This document shows positions 7,857 to 16,047 of a stretch of 64,000 bases of DNA, one piece after another. Position numbers and translations under genes: made by a program. Below the pieces are notes generated by a model. The model was not told where the DNA came from. It saw only the letters and a list, made by a program, of their open reading frames with translations, and made no database searches. The stretch lies in assembly GCA_963780675.1 (NCBI GenBank), contig CAWACR010000003.1, positions 372,001-436,000 on the forward strand. The letters are read 5' to 3'. Position 1 is the first letter of the stretch; the number at the start of each line of letters is the position of its first letter. This stretch comes from JAHECE01 sp963780675 (GTDB taxonomy: Bacteria > Actinomycetota > Actinomycetes > Actinomycetales > JAHECE01).

Positions 7857-8150
7857 TCACCCGGCACGACGCTCGCGCCGCTTGCGCTGCTCCATGATCT
7901 CGACCATCTCGTCGGCCGAGGTGGTGTCGCCCACGTCCACCTGGGCCTGCGCTTCGGCGACCCTCTGCATCGCGGCGGCGTCGCTGAGGAGCTCGATCGT
8001 GGCCTCGAGGGAGGCCAGGTCCTCGGCGGAGAGGATGACCACGAACTCTCGCCCGTTGCGCGTGACGTGGACGCGTTCATGCGTTCGGCTCACTTCGTCC
8101 GCGATCTCGGACAGCCGGGCTTTGACCTCGGACAGCGGCAGGGTCTCCAT
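7857..8150 (-). CDS. Phd/YefM (RelB-like) antitoxin
   Basis: 97 aa. The N-terminal LSEVKARLSEIADEVSRTHE and RVHVTRNGREFVVILSAEDL are classical Phd/YefM. The tail from residue 55 is helical and acidic (toxin-binding). It is first gene of the operon with the RelE-type toxin downstream. Start fixed by the -10 TAGAAT 8 nt upstream and the absence of a Shine-Dalgarno. Confidence 0.9.
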   Translation of the reverse strand: METLPLSEVKARLSEIADEVSRTHERVHVTRNGREFVVILSAEDLASLEATIELLSDAAAMQRVAEAQAQVDVGDTTSADEMVEIMEQRKRRERRAG

Positions 8151-8171
8151 AGACCAGGATTCTAGTCCAGC
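8151..8171 (-). promoter_or_regulatory. Promoter/operator of the RelBE-type operon
   Basis: On the minus strand TAGAAT (8159-8164) is a -10 box 8 nt before the ATG. Two half-site-like direct repeats TGGACTA and TGGTCTA flank it, a likely antitoxin-binding region. Leaderless transcription is inferred. Confidence 0.5.
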
Positions 8172-8232
8172 GATCCGCGAACGGGCGGTTGGCGGCCGGG
8201 TGTGCCGCCGCCGTCGTCGTCGTCCGGGCTGT

Positions 8233-8271
8233 GCGGAAGGTGTCTTGCGCCTGGCGCAACTCTGTTTCCGC
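8233..8271. repeat. Two-stem intergenic palindrome, copy 6
   Basis: GCGGAA (8233-8238) and TTCCGC (8266-8271) form the outer stem. TTGCGCC and GGCGCAA (8245-8259) give a perfect 7-bp inner stem with a 1-nt centre. Outside it, GCCGTCGTCGTC on the left and GATGACGACGGC on the right form a further imperfect arm, as in copy 8. Confidence 0.85.
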
Positions 8272-8313
8272 GGTGCCGCGATGACGACGGCGCCGGGGGT
8301 GTGGCCGCGCCGG

Positions 8314-8925
8314 TCACGCCGCCCAGTCGCCGAGCGCGCCCTCGAGCGCGCCGAGGACGGTCTCGACGATCGGTTCGCGATCGTCCGCGGGGCAGCCGGC
8401 CTCCACCCAGTGCAGGCACGCGGCGTCGAGGAAGCCCCCGAATCCCCACAGCGCGTACTCGTGCCGGCGCGTGGTGTTGGGGGCGAGGAGGGCGCGCAGC
8501 CGCTCGACGTAGTCGCGCCGGGCGTCGCGGCGCACGTCTGCGGCTGCCGCGGGCTCTGCGCCTGTCCCGCGCAGGGGAGCGGCCCAGGCGTTCGGGTACC
8601 GGGCGACCGTGTCGAGGTAGACGCCGACGGCGGCCCGGACCCGCTCGCGGGCCGGCGTCCCGTCGGCGAGGGCGGCGAGGGTGTCTGTCTCTCGGGCCAC
8701 GAAGTCCGCGAGTCCCGACCGCAGCACCTCGGCGTACAGGTGGTCCTTGCCGTTGAAGTAGCGGTAGACGAGCGCCTCGGACGCCTCGGCGTCGGCGGCG
8801 ACGGCGGCGACCGTGACCTCGCCGTACGGGCTCCGGGCGAAGGCCGCGGTGGCCGCGGCGAGGATCGCCTCCCGGCGGGCGTCGGGGTCGAGCCGTTGGC
8901 GAGGTCGGTGATCGCTGCGTGCCAT
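8314..8925 (-). CDS. TetR-family transcriptional regulator
   Basis: 203 aa from the ATG at 8925. The N-terminal TetR HTH is complete: ARREAILAAATAAFARSPYG, VTVAAVAADAEASEALVYRY, then FNGKDHLYAEVL. The C-terminal ligand-binding domain is all-helical. It is divergent from the GH13 gene at 8990, with a nested palindrome between them, so it probably represses itself and that gene. The -10 TAGAGT (8933-8938, minus) lies 7 nt before the ATG and overlaps the operator. A GTG 9 nt further upstream is less likely. Confidence 0.9.
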   Translation of the reverse strand: MARSDHRPRQRLDPDARREAILAAATAAFARSPYGEVTVAAVAADAEASEALVYRYFNGKDHLYAEVLRSGLADFVARETDTLAALADGTPARERVRAAVGVYLDTVARYPNAWAAPLRGTGAEPAAAADVRRDARRDYVERLRALLAPNTTRRHEYALWGFGGFLDAACLHWVEAGCPADDREPIVETVLGALEGALGDWAA

Positions 8926-8932
8926 GCGCCCC

Positions 8933-8985
8933 ACTCTAGTGAGGTATCCTCAGTAGCAGTTACTGAGTCGCACTCACTAGGAGGA
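8933..8985. promoter_or_regulatory. Nested palindromic operator between tetR and GH13 gene
   Basis: The outer arms TAGTGAG (8937-8943) and CTCACTA (8973-8979) are perfect. The inner arms CTCAGTA (8949-8955) and TACTGAG (8961-8967) are also perfect. All four half-sites resemble each other (TxAGTGAG/TACTGAG), so two TetR dimers could bind. The left arm overlaps the tetR -10 box. AGGAGG (8980-8985) is the ribosome binding site of the GH13 gene. Confidence 0.75.
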
Positions 8986-8989
8986 CCGG

Positions 8990-10231
8990 ATGGGCTGGGC
9001 CGAGAACACGCTTTGGTGGCACGTGTACCCGTTGGGGTTCTGCGGTGCGCCGATCCGCGACGCCGATCCCGAGCCGGGGCCTCGCCTGCTCCGGCTCCTG
9101 CCGTGGCTGGACCACGCCGTCGACCTCGGCGCCACGGGGCTCTTGCTCGGGCCGGTTTTCGCCTCGCAGACGCACGGCTACGACAGCCTCGACCAGTACC
9201 GCATCGACCCCCGGCTCGGTGGGGACGCGGAGTTCGACGCCCTCGTCGCCGCGTGCCGGGAGCGCGGGCTGCGCCTGGTGCTCGACGGCGTCTTCAGCCA
9301 CGTCGGTGCCGGCCATCCGCTGGTCGCCGAGGCGCTGCGCGACGGCCCCGACAGCCACGCTGCCCAACTCGTCGACATCGACTGGCAGGCTCCGGGCGGG
9401 CCGCGGCCCCGGGTCTTCGAGGGGCACGGGTCCCTCGTCCGCCTGCGGCACTCGACCGACGCGACCGTCGACTACGTGGCGGACGTCATGACCCACTGGC
9501 TGAGGCGCGGCGCGGACGGTTGGCGACTCGACGCCGCGTACTCCGTCGACCCCGCCTTCTGGGCACGGGTCCTCCCGAGGGTGCGGGCCCTCGCGCCCGA
9601 CGCGTGGTTCCTCGGCGAGGTGATCCACGGTGACTACGCAGGCTTCGTCGCGGCGTCCGGCGTCGACACCGTGACGCAGTACGAGTTGTGGAAGGCGATC
9701 TGGTCGAGCCTGCGCGACCGCAACTTCTTCGAACTCGACCACGCGCTGCGCCGGCACGCGGCGCTGCTCGAGCGGTTCGTGCCGCAGACGTTCGTGGGCA
9801 ACCACGACGTCACGCGGATCGCCAGCACGGTCGGCGCCGACGCCGCCCTCGCCGCGTCGGCGATCCTCCTCACGATCGGCGGCACGCCGTCGATCTACGC
9901 CGGCGACGAGCTCGGCATGCGAGGCGTCAAGCGGGAGCGCGTCGGCGGCGACGACGCCGTCCGGCCCGCCTTCCCGCCCGCCCCGGTGCCCGACGCCGCC
10001 GCGCAGCGCGTGCTGGAGGCGCACCGCGACCTCGCCCGGATCCGTCGGGATCGGCCGTGGCTCACGCACGCCGTCACCGAGACGATCTCCCTCGGCAACA
10101 CGCGGTACGTCTACCGGGCGCGCTCGCGCGACGGGCAGCAGCACCTCGACGTCACGCTGGACATCACCTCCGGCGTGCACGTCAGCGTCGACGACGCCGA
10201 CGGCGCTCGCCTGTGGGAGCTGCCGCGGTAG
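8990..10231 (+). CDS. GH13 alpha-amylase-family glycoside hydrolase
   Basis: 413 aa. All four GH13 conserved regions are present: I LVLDGVFSHVG, II GWRLDAA (nucleophile Asp), III FLGEVI (acid/base Glu) and IV FVGNHDVTR. The start YPLGFCGAP and GYDSLDQYRIDPRLG fit the small single-domain amylases/trehalose-like group of actinobacteria. No signal peptide, so it acts in the cytosol, on maltodextrin-like or trehalose-related substrates (specificity not deducible). Strong AGGAGG ribosome binding site; divergent from and probably repressed by the TetR protein. Confidence 0.92.
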   Translation: MGWAENTLWWHVYPLGFCGAPIRDADPEPGPRLLRLLPWLDHAVDLGATGLLLGPVFASQTHGYDSLDQYRIDPRLGGDAEFDALVAACRERGLRLVLDGVFSHVGAGHPLVAEALRDGPDSHAAQLVDIDWQAPGGPRPRVFEGHGSLVRLRHSTDATVDYVADVMTHWLRRGADGWRLDAAYSVDPAFWARVLPRVRALAPDAWFLGEVIHGDYAGFVAASGVDTVTQYELWKAIWSSLRDRNFFELDHALRRHAALLERFVPQTFVGNHDVTRIASTVGADAALAASAILLTIGGTPSIYAGDELGMRGVKRERVGGDDAVRPAFPPAPVPDAAAQRVLEAHRDLARIRRDRPWLTHAVTETISLGNTRYVYRARSRDGQQHLDVTLDITSGVHVSVDDADGARLWELPR

Positions 10232-10294
10232 GCGGCCGGCCCCCGGCGGCGGTCGTCCGCCCACTCCTGGATCTGGGCCCGGCCTGGCCCGGCC

Positions 10295-12364
10295 TCAGCC
10301 CACCACGCGATAGATGCGCGCCTCGCCCGGGGCGAGGTTCTCCAGGCGGTGGAAGAACTCGTTGTGCCGCAGCACGCCGTCGTCGGCCGCGATGGTCCCC
10401 GTGCTGGAGTACTCACCGCGGAGCTCGACCTCGGGAGGGAGGCCCGGGATGCCGAAGTAGCCCGAGGGCTTCTCGAGGTCGTAGTTGACGGCGAAGACGT
10501 AGCGCGGCTCACCTTCCTGGGTCCAGACCACCGTGCCGCGCAAGGCGGTGGCGTCCGGCGGAATGAGCCACCGTGTCCGGCTCGTCGCGATCTCGGGGAG
10601 GATCCGCTCGGCCGTCTGCCGCATCGAGGTGATGGCGCCGAACAACGCCTCGTTCTCGCCCCAGATGAAGTGCTCGCCGAGCCGGGCCTTCGAGGGGTAG
10701 AGGTTGGAGTCGCCGGCCTCCTTGAAAACGAACAACTTGGTATAGCGCTCGTTCTCCACAGGCTCGAGGTGCACGTCGCGGATCTCGAACCCGAGCCCGA
10801 TGTACGACGGCATGTCCACCAGGAACAGCGCGGTGAACATCCGCGCCTCGTTCCCGGCGACGTAGAACCCGTCGAAGCGTGGGTCGTCCTTGTCCGCGGT
10901 CATGACGGTGAACGCGGGTGCGGTGCGGCGGGTGACGAGGTCGTCGAGGTAGCGGCGGAACTGGCGGAGGAAGTCGGGGCTCCCCACCACGCAGGACTGC
11001 AGGTCCCCGAGCGTGGCGTCGGCCAGCGAGGCCTCGAGGTGGTCCTGCTCCTCGCCGTATCCGAACACGTCGCGCGCCGGAAGGAAGGTCTCGGCGAAGT
11101 AGCCGAACCAGGGCGCGTGCTGGGTGCGCTGGACGTGCAGCTTCACCGAGCCGAGGATGTCGTAGAACTCGTCGACGTCGTTCGGGACGCCGTCGGGACG
11201 CATCTGCACGTGCGACATGTCGCCGCGCATGAAGTCGAAGTTGCCGATGTGGCGGGTGCGGCCGTAGTTGCGCCAGACGTAGTCCCACACATGGTGCCGC
11301 GGCCGGGTGAAGTCGATCTCCCAGTTCGCGTTGTTGTCGCGGTTCTCGTACAACTTGTACCGCGCGAGCGGGGAGAAGACGCGGGAGAACGGCCCCGGCA
11401 CCTCGATGACGTAGTCGGGCCACTCCAGCCCGTCCTCATCGATCACCACGGCCGTGGGGTCAGGGTCCACCTCGACGCCGCGGAACGGGACCCCCATCGT
11501 GGCCGGCACGGGCTCGAGGCCGAGGTCCTTGAGGCGCCGAAGCAGCGCCTTGCGGCGAGCGATCCGGCCGAACAGGTCTCCCCGTTCGCCGAACATCAGC
11601 CGCAACCGGGCCGCTTCGTCCATCCCGAAGAGCGCGGCGGCGCTGAAGGGCACCCGCAGATCGGGGACGGCGCTGCCCACGTCGCGGACCCAGTGGAAGA
11701 TGACCTGCGCGACGTGGTCGATCAGGGAGTCGGCATGGTCGACCACCCGCCGGTCGACGACGCGCATCCACTCGAACAGGTCCGGGTTGGCGAGCGCCGG
11801 CTCGGAGTACCGGTCGGTGTGTGGGATGACGTCGAGCCCGATCGTCTTGCCCATGACGTGGACCAGGTTGGAGACGGCGCGGAGCTGACGCTCCGTGGAG
11901 TCCAGGTGGGGCGCGATCTCGTACAACTCATCGGAGAAGTACTCGGTGTTGAGGTTGAAACCGGCCATCCCGTACAGGCTCGCGACGACGCCCGGCTCCC
12001 AGATGGGCAGCAGGTGGATCGAGTCGAGGGCGGCCGGCATGGTCAGCGCGTACTTGACGACGCCGGCCCAGTCACCCACGGTTCGGACGTTGATGCCGAC
12101 CATGTTCGAGCGCTTGATCCACGACGGGTCCGGCTCGGATGCCCGGGGCGAGCGCACCGCGTCCGGGAGGTCCGTCAGGGGCCGGTCGAGGTCGACGGCC
12201 TCTGGCGAGAGCGCGATGTCGACGGCGTCCCCGTACCGCTCACGCAGGATGTCTAGCACCGTTGCCAGAGGCGTGGCGAGCGCGTCCTGCGGCCGGAGCC
12301 CGACGAGGTAGGACGCGGAGCCACCGACGTACTCTGCCTCGCCGGGCAGGGGCCTACCCGTCAT
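10295..12364 (-). CDS. Divergent GH13-like barrel protein, catalytic residues apparently lost
   Basis: 689 aa from the ATG at 12364, overlapping the upstream kinase stop by 4 nt. The barrel start is clear: LDSIHLLPIWEPGVVASLYG, then GFNLNTEYFSDELYEI and IGLDVIPHTDRYSE (region I-like with D and H). The region II equivalent reads DLRVPFSAAA, with no Asp nucleophile after the Arg, and the region IV equivalent reads AGNEARMFTA instead of N-H-D. The C-terminus has an amylase-like beta domain (GEYSSTGTI, ENLAPGEARIYRV). The frame stays open upstream through the kinase gene, but that is antisense-frame shadow. Role unknown; translational coupling to a P-loop kinase suggests a phospho-sugar function. 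Confidence 0.75.
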   Translation of the reverse strand: MTGRPLPGEAEYVGGSASYLVGLRPQDALATPLATVLDILRERYGDAVDIALSPEAVDLDRPLTDLPDAVRSPRASEPDPSWIKRSNMVGINVRTVGDWAGVVKYALTMPAALDSIHLLPIWEPGVVASLYGMAGFNLNTEYFSDELYEIAPHLDSTERQLRAVSNLVHVMGKTIGLDVIPHTDRYSEPALANPDLFEWMRVVDRRVVDHADSLIDHVAQVIFHWVRDVGSAVPDLRVPFSAAALFGMDEAARLRLMFGERGDLFGRIARRKALLRRLKDLGLEPVPATMGVPFRGVEVDPDPTAVVIDEDGLEWPDYVIEVPGPFSRVFSPLARYKLYENRDNNANWEIDFTRPRHHVWDYVWRNYGRTRHIGNFDFMRGDMSHVQMRPDGVPNDVDEFYDILGSVKLHVQRTQHAPWFGYFAETFLPARDVFGYGEEQDHLEASLADATLGDLQSCVVGSPDFLRQFRRYLDDLVTRRTAPAFTVMTADKDDPRFDGFYVAGNEARMFTALFLVDMPSYIGLGFEIRDVHLEPVENERYTKLFVFKEAGDSNLYPSKARLGEHFIWGENEALFGAITSMRQTAERILPEIATSRTRWLIPPDATALRGTVVWTQEGEPRYVFAVNYDLEKPSGYFGIPGLPPEVELRGEYSSTGTIAADDGVLRHNEFFHRLENLAPGEARIYRVVG

Positions 12365-13008
12365 ACCTTCACGAACTCCACGTCGTACTCGCGGGTGATG
12401 ACGACGTCGGCGTTCTCGCGGAACTTCGAGATGATCTCGTGCTCCGTCTCGAGCACCTTCTCGATGAAGGGGTCGAACGCCTCGCGCGCGCGCTTCGCCC
12501 GGTGCTCCATGGTCTCGAGCCGGTTGCGGGCGATGAACACGCGGCGGTCGACGTTGTCGCACAGGGCGGTGTAGACGCCCTCGGCGATGACGACGTCGGC
12601 TCCTTCGAGCGAGATCGTCTCCTCGGTGATCTGGTTCTCGTTGTAGAGCACCAGAGGCTTGGTGAGGAAATCGGCGCCGGTCTTCGCCTGGCCGAGGTGC
12701 TCGCTGAGGAGGTCGATGCGGACCTCGGTGGTGCCGACCCACGCGAAGTTCGCGCGACGCGCGGCGTCGTTCGACTTCGGGGGGAGCACGTAGTAGTCGT
12801 CCTGGTGCAGGACTGCGGCCACGACGCCGTGTCCCTTGAGGGCCTCGGCAAGTGCCAGGCCGGTCTCCGACTTGCCGCTGCCGGACTCGCCCGACACCGT
12901 GATGGTGTAGCGGGAGCCGCTTGCCCTGATCTCGTCGATCAGGCGGTCGATGATCAGACCGGCCGCGCGTCGGTGTTCTTCGCCAATGAGAATGATGTCG
13001 CCTTCCAC
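12361..13008 (-). CDS. Uridine kinase-like P-loop kinase
   Basis: 215 aa. Walker A is VSGESGSGKSETGLALAE at residues ~38-55. HQDDYYVLPPKSNDAAR is the uridine/phosphoribulokinase-type DD motif, EGVYTALCD a later strand, and RAKRAREAFDPFIEKVLETE the lid-like helix. The family phosphorylates nucleosides or sugars; the exact substrate cannot be read from sequence. It is followed at a 4-nt overlap by the GH13-like protein, so the two are co-translated. A 336-bp stretch upstream (13009-13344) holds only a hairpin. Confidence 0.8.
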   Translation of the reverse strand: MEGDIILIGEEHRRAAGLIIDRLIDEIRASGSRYTITVSGESGSGKSETGLALAEALKGHGVVAAVLHQDDYYVLPPKSNDAARRANFAWVGTTEVRIDLLSEHLGQAKTGADFLTKPLVLYNENQITEETISLEGADVVIAEGVYTALCDNVDRRVFIARNRLETMEHRAKRAREAFDPFIEKVLETEHEIISKFRENADVVITREYDVEFVKV

Positions 13009-13226
13009 GTCGGGGAGTCTATGGACGTCGGCCCCCGCCGCGGGCGGGTTCGGTGAGTGAAGATCTCCCGGCGCGGGACGGGGCTGCAGTCACGGCTTCG
13101 ACGGCGCCATCCCACGGACGTCCTTGGGCACGTAGCGCCCCTCCGAGTGGGCGAGCTTCGGCGGACGCTGCCGCTTCGAGGTCGACGTCGAGCACGTCTG
13201 CCAGTCGCACTCACGAGGTAGAGCAG

Positions 13227-13253
13227 CGAGTTGGCGAGTTCCTCGCCAACTCG
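13227..13253. terminator. Strong hairpin, probable terminator of the YqeY-HEPN gene
   Basis: CGAGTTGGCGAG (13227-13238) and CTCGCCAACTCG (13242-13253) are a perfect 12-bp stem with a TTC loop, 92 bp after the stop of the minus-strand gene at 13345. The rest of 13009-13344 shows no supportable gene. Confidence 0.6.
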
Positions 13254-13344
13254 CCGGTGCAGGCAGCAGTCTGAGCGAGGGCGTCGCGCTCGTGCGGTGA
13301 GGACGACGGCGTCCGGTCACGACGCCATCTGCATGTGCGGGCGT

Positions 13345-13821
13345 TCAGGGACCCTCGGTGAGTGCTTCCCGGATGGCGCGGACCCCGTCGACGAAGGCAG
13401 GGAGGTCGTAGTGAGCGGTCGATACGAGGACCTCGAGATCGGCCGACCAGTAGGCGTGGACGATCCGGTTCGTCATCCTCGCCGGGTGTGCCCAGCCGAT
13501 TTCGGGTTCGGATGCCTTCGTCTCGTCGGACAGCTGGCCGACGGCCTCCCCGAGCATGGTGAAGTTCCAGAGAAGCGCATCTCGGCGATCCGGATCGACC
13601 TCGACCGCCCTCAGGCCCGCCGCTGCGCCGGCGACGTGCTGGGAGCCCGTCACGGGCGCGCCGTCGCCGGTGAAGGGGACGGCCTCGGCGTTGGCGATCT
13701 CGGCGAGTGCGGAACGGAGGGCAGCGACGGCGACCGTGTCCCGTTCCTTCATCGCGCGCAGGAGCGCAACCGCGATCCGGTCTCGGATGGATGCGGCGAC
13801 CGGGACGTCCTCGCTGCTCAT
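13345..13821 (-). CDS. Fusion of YqeY-like head to HEPN/HepT-like (DUF86) tail
   Basis: 158 aa. Residues 1-75 parallel the 4513-4902 protein (RDRIAVALLRAMKERDTVAV, AALRSALAEIANAEAV, HVAGAAAGL). From residue ~80 the sequence turns into the last two thirds of a HepT/DUF86 protein: LLWNFTMLGEAVGQLSDETK, then IGWAHPARMTNRIVHAYW and DLPAFVDGVRAI. In HepT nucleases the motif is RxxxxHxY; here the expected Arg is Thr (MTNRIVHAY), so RNase activity may be lost. No MNT antitoxin gene is adjacent. -10 TACGGT (13829-13834, minus) is 7 nt before the ATG, matching the paralogue. Confidence 0.68.
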   Translation of the reverse strand: MSSEDVPVAASIRDRIAVALLRAMKERDTVAVAALRSALAEIANAEAVPFTGDGAPVTGSQHVAGAAAGLRAVEVDPDRRDALLWNFTMLGEAVGQLSDETKASEPEIGWAHPARMTNRIVHAYWSADLEVLVSTAHYDLPAFVDGVRAIREALTEGP

Positions 13822-13919
13822 GCCGGCGACCGTACCCGGGCACCGACGGCAGGGTCAGGGGAAGGCCCGCCGACCGGGCATGGTGGCGCGCTACAGCCTC
13901 AGGACGTCTCGGTCACCTC

Positions 13920-13960
13920 TGCGGAACGTCTCTCGCGCGTGGTGCAACTTCGTCTCCGCA
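13920..13960. repeat. Two-stem intergenic palindrome, copy 7
   Basis: TGCGGA (13920-13925) and TCCGCA (13955-13960) form the outer stem; the centre TCGCGCGTGGTGCAA matches the family with mismatches. Between the YqeY-HEPN gene start and the cupin gene end. Confidence 0.75.
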
Positions 13961-13982
13961 CAAGCACGGACCTTCGTGTGGT

Positions 13983-14390
13983 CTAGCCCGGCAGCGGGAT
14001 CCCCTGCTCTTGGGCGTACTTCATCATGTTCGCCTGGACCACTTGGTTCGCCGCTCGGTATTCCTCGGTGATCGGGGTGAACGTGACGAACTCGGTACCG
14101 GCGGTGATCGCCGGGAGGTGCCCGGGCTTGATCACGTATGCGTCGCCGGCCTCGAACACCTCCTCGGTGCCGTCGGCCATCCGGATGGTGATCCTCCCCT
14201 TCAGGACGTAGCCCAGGTGGCTCGCCTGGCACTGGTCGTTCGGCAGGCCCTTGTACGCGAACGCGTAGTCCATGTCGGTCGAGTAGCTTTCGATCTCGAC
14301 CGAGTAGCCCTCTAGTTCCTGCATGGAGGCCTCGAAAAACCCCGGAATCTTCCAGTGATTCGCGGCCGTCGTCATCGAGATCTTGGGCAT
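13983..14390 (-). CDS. Cupin-domain protein
   Basis: 135 aa from the ATG at 14390, with an AAAGGGA Shine-Dalgarno. The two cupin motifs are recognisable: HLGYVLKGRITIRMADG (motif 1-like) and FEAGDAYVIKPGHLPAITAG (motif 2, with PGH). Metal ligands of the first motif are reduced (one His), so it may be a sensor or isomerase-like cupin rather than a dioxygenase. Standalone gene, upstream of a gene-free 218 bp. Confidence 0.8.
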   Translation of the reverse strand: MPKISMTTAANHWKIPGFFEASMQELEGYSVEIESYSTDMDYAFAYKGLPNDQCQASHLGYVLKGRITIRMADGTEEVFEAGDAYVIKPGHLPAITAGTEFVTFTPITEEYRAANQVVQANMMKYAQEQGIPLPG

Positions 14391-14608
14391 CGTCGTCCCT
14401 TTCCATCGGCGGGTCGTCCATTTCGGCCCTTTCTCTGGCACTTTCCATGCTCGGGGCCCGCCGGCGCCTCCAGCGAGGGACCGAAGTCCCTTCGTCAATC
14501 TGCCGGGCCGTGTTATCGCACCGGTGCCGTCGAAGCGCGCGTGACGATCCCAGCGTTCGGCGGTAACCCTGCGGCCGCAGGCGTACCGTCGAAGGAAGGA
14601 CCGGCGGC

Positions 14609-15583
14609 ATGAACGACGGCGGCCGGTCCCGGTCGCGTGGCGGGAGCCGCGCCCCCGCCACGGGCGAGCGGAGGGAGCGGGAGATGCGCGCACGGCGGAC
14701 GGCCCTGATCCTGGCGGCGGCAGCGGGGGTGGCGGTCGCCGTCGTCGTCGCCCGGCGCGCGACCCGGGCGCCGCGCCCGCAGGTCCGCACCGGGACGTTC
14801 TCCAACGGGATCGCGTACGAGGCGATCGGCGACGGCCCACGCACGATGATCTTCCTTCCCGGCGGGCCGGGCATGATCCGCCTGGTGTGGGTACGGGTGG
14901 GTGCCCGGATCCTGCGTCCCCTGGCCGCGGCTGGCTTCACCGTGTGGCGGCTCGCGCGCCGGCGCGGAGTGCCAACCGGCCACACCATCGAAGACATGGC
15001 CGACGACGTCGCGCACGTCATCGACGAAGCGTTCGACGGGCACGTCGACGCCGTCGTCGGCGTCTCCATGGGTGGACTCATCGCGCTGTACCTCGCCGCC
15101 CGGCGCCCGGACGCGGTCGGGCGCGTCGCGCTCGTCGCCTCGTCCGCGAGCATCAGCGCGAGGAGCCTGGAGGCCGCCGGCCGCTACGGCGAGGCACTGG
15201 GCCACGAGCGGTTCACCGAGGCAGCCCTCGTGGAGCTCGAGGACATGGTGCCCGGCGAGCGCCGTCGTCGCCTGAGGCGCCTGCTGGCAGCGCTCCTGGG
15301 TCGCGTGATCGCCGCGTCCGGCAACAACCCGCCCGACGTCCTCGTCGAGACCCGGGCCATCATGGACGCCGACGCCCGGCCGGTCCTGCACCAGATCACC
15401 GCACCCGTCCTGATCATCGTCGGCGACCAGGATCTCGACTTCCCGCCGGACATCGTCGAGGAGACGGCGCGACTCATCCCCGACTGCACTGTGGTCAGGT
15501 ACGAGGGTCGTGACCACGGCGGCGCGACGTTCGACAAACGCGCGCCCGGCGACGTCCTCGACTTCCTCGACCGCGACCGCTGA
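14609..15583 (+). CDS. Membrane-anchored alpha/beta hydrolase
   Basis: 324 aa. An Arg-rich start is followed by a transmembrane helix at ~30-48 (ALILAAAAGVAVAVVVA). The hydrolase domain has the oxyanion loop MIFLPGGPG, nucleophile elbow VVGVSMGG (Ser), the acid Asp in IIVGDQDLDF and the catalytic His in YEGRDHGG. GGAAGGA ahead of the ATG is a good ribosome binding site. Substrate unknown (esterase/lipase-like). Probably anchored with the catalytic domain outside. Confidence 0.85.
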   Translation: MNDGGRSRSRGGSRAPATGERREREMRARRTALILAAAAGVAVAVVVARRATRAPRPQVRTGTFSNGIAYEAIGDGPRTMIFLPGGPGMIRLVWVRVGARILRPLAAAGFTVWRLARRRGVPTGHTIEDMADDVAHVIDEAFDGHVDAVVGVSMGGLIALYLAARRPDAVGRVALVASSASISARSLEAAGRYGEALGHERFTEAALVELEDMVPGERRRRLRRLLAALLGRVIAASGNNPPDVLVETRAIMDADARPVLHQITAPVLIIVGDQDLDFPPDIVEETARLIPDCTVVRYEGRDHGGATFDKRAPGDVLDFLDRDR

Positions 15584-15603
15584 ACTCCTGCCCGGCCAGA
15601 TCC

Positions 15604-15629
15604 GAGGAGCGCCACGTGCAGCGCTCCTC
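15604..15629. terminator. Bidirectional terminator between hydrolase and doc
   Basis: GAGGAGCGC (15604-15612) and GCGCTCCTC (15621-15629) pair perfectly around 8 nt, in the 60-bp gap between convergent genes. Confidence 0.6.
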
Positions 15630-15643
15630 CGAGACACACCCCC

Positions 15644-16015
15644 TCACGCCGGCATTCGCCAGTGAGCGAGTGCGTCGGCGATGACGTCGAGTCCCGCGCG
15701 GCCCGAGGCCACGGCGATGACGAGGTCGTAGGCATCGTCCTCGGGCGCGACGATTCGGTACCCGTTGAGCCGGTAATAGACGACGACGGCGGTCCAGCCC
15801 AGCCGCGTGTTGCCGTCGACGAGCGCGTGGTTGCGGACGAGGGATTCCAGGAGCGCCGCGCCCTTGGTGTCGAGATCGGGGTAGGCGTCCTCGCCCAGGG
15901 CGGTGGCCTGTGGGCGGTGCGCCGCGGCGTCGAGCAGGCCGATGTCGCGCACGGTCGGTACGCCGAGCATCTGGGCGATCGCCAGGAGGTCGTCGAGTGA
16001 GAGGTAGGCGGTCAC
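15644..16015 (-). CDS. doc: Doc-type Fic-family toxin
   Basis: 123 aa, GTG start at 16015. The opening YLSLDDLLAIAQMLG and the Fic/Doc active site NHALVDGNTRLGW (HxxxDGNxR) are diagnostic. The usual Lys after GN is Thr here, a variant found in other actinobacterial Doc proteins. Doc phosphorylates EF-Tu to stop translation in the P1 system; the same is assumed here. It follows its RHH antitoxin by 32 bp. Confidence 0.88.
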   Translation of the reverse strand: MTAYLSLDDLLAIAQMLGVPTVRDIGLLDAAAHRPQATALGEDAYPDLDTKGAALLESLVRNHALVDGNTRLGWTAVVVYYRLNGYRIVAPEDDAYDLVIAVASGRAGLDVIADALAHWRMPA

Positions 16016-16047
16016 GACTGTGCCGAGGATCTACCGGGGCCCAGGAT

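Noticed and set aside
13019..13320. Small ORFs between the kinase and the YqeY-HEPN gene
   Set aside because: They overlap a perfect 12-bp hairpin, have biased composition and no family resemblance.
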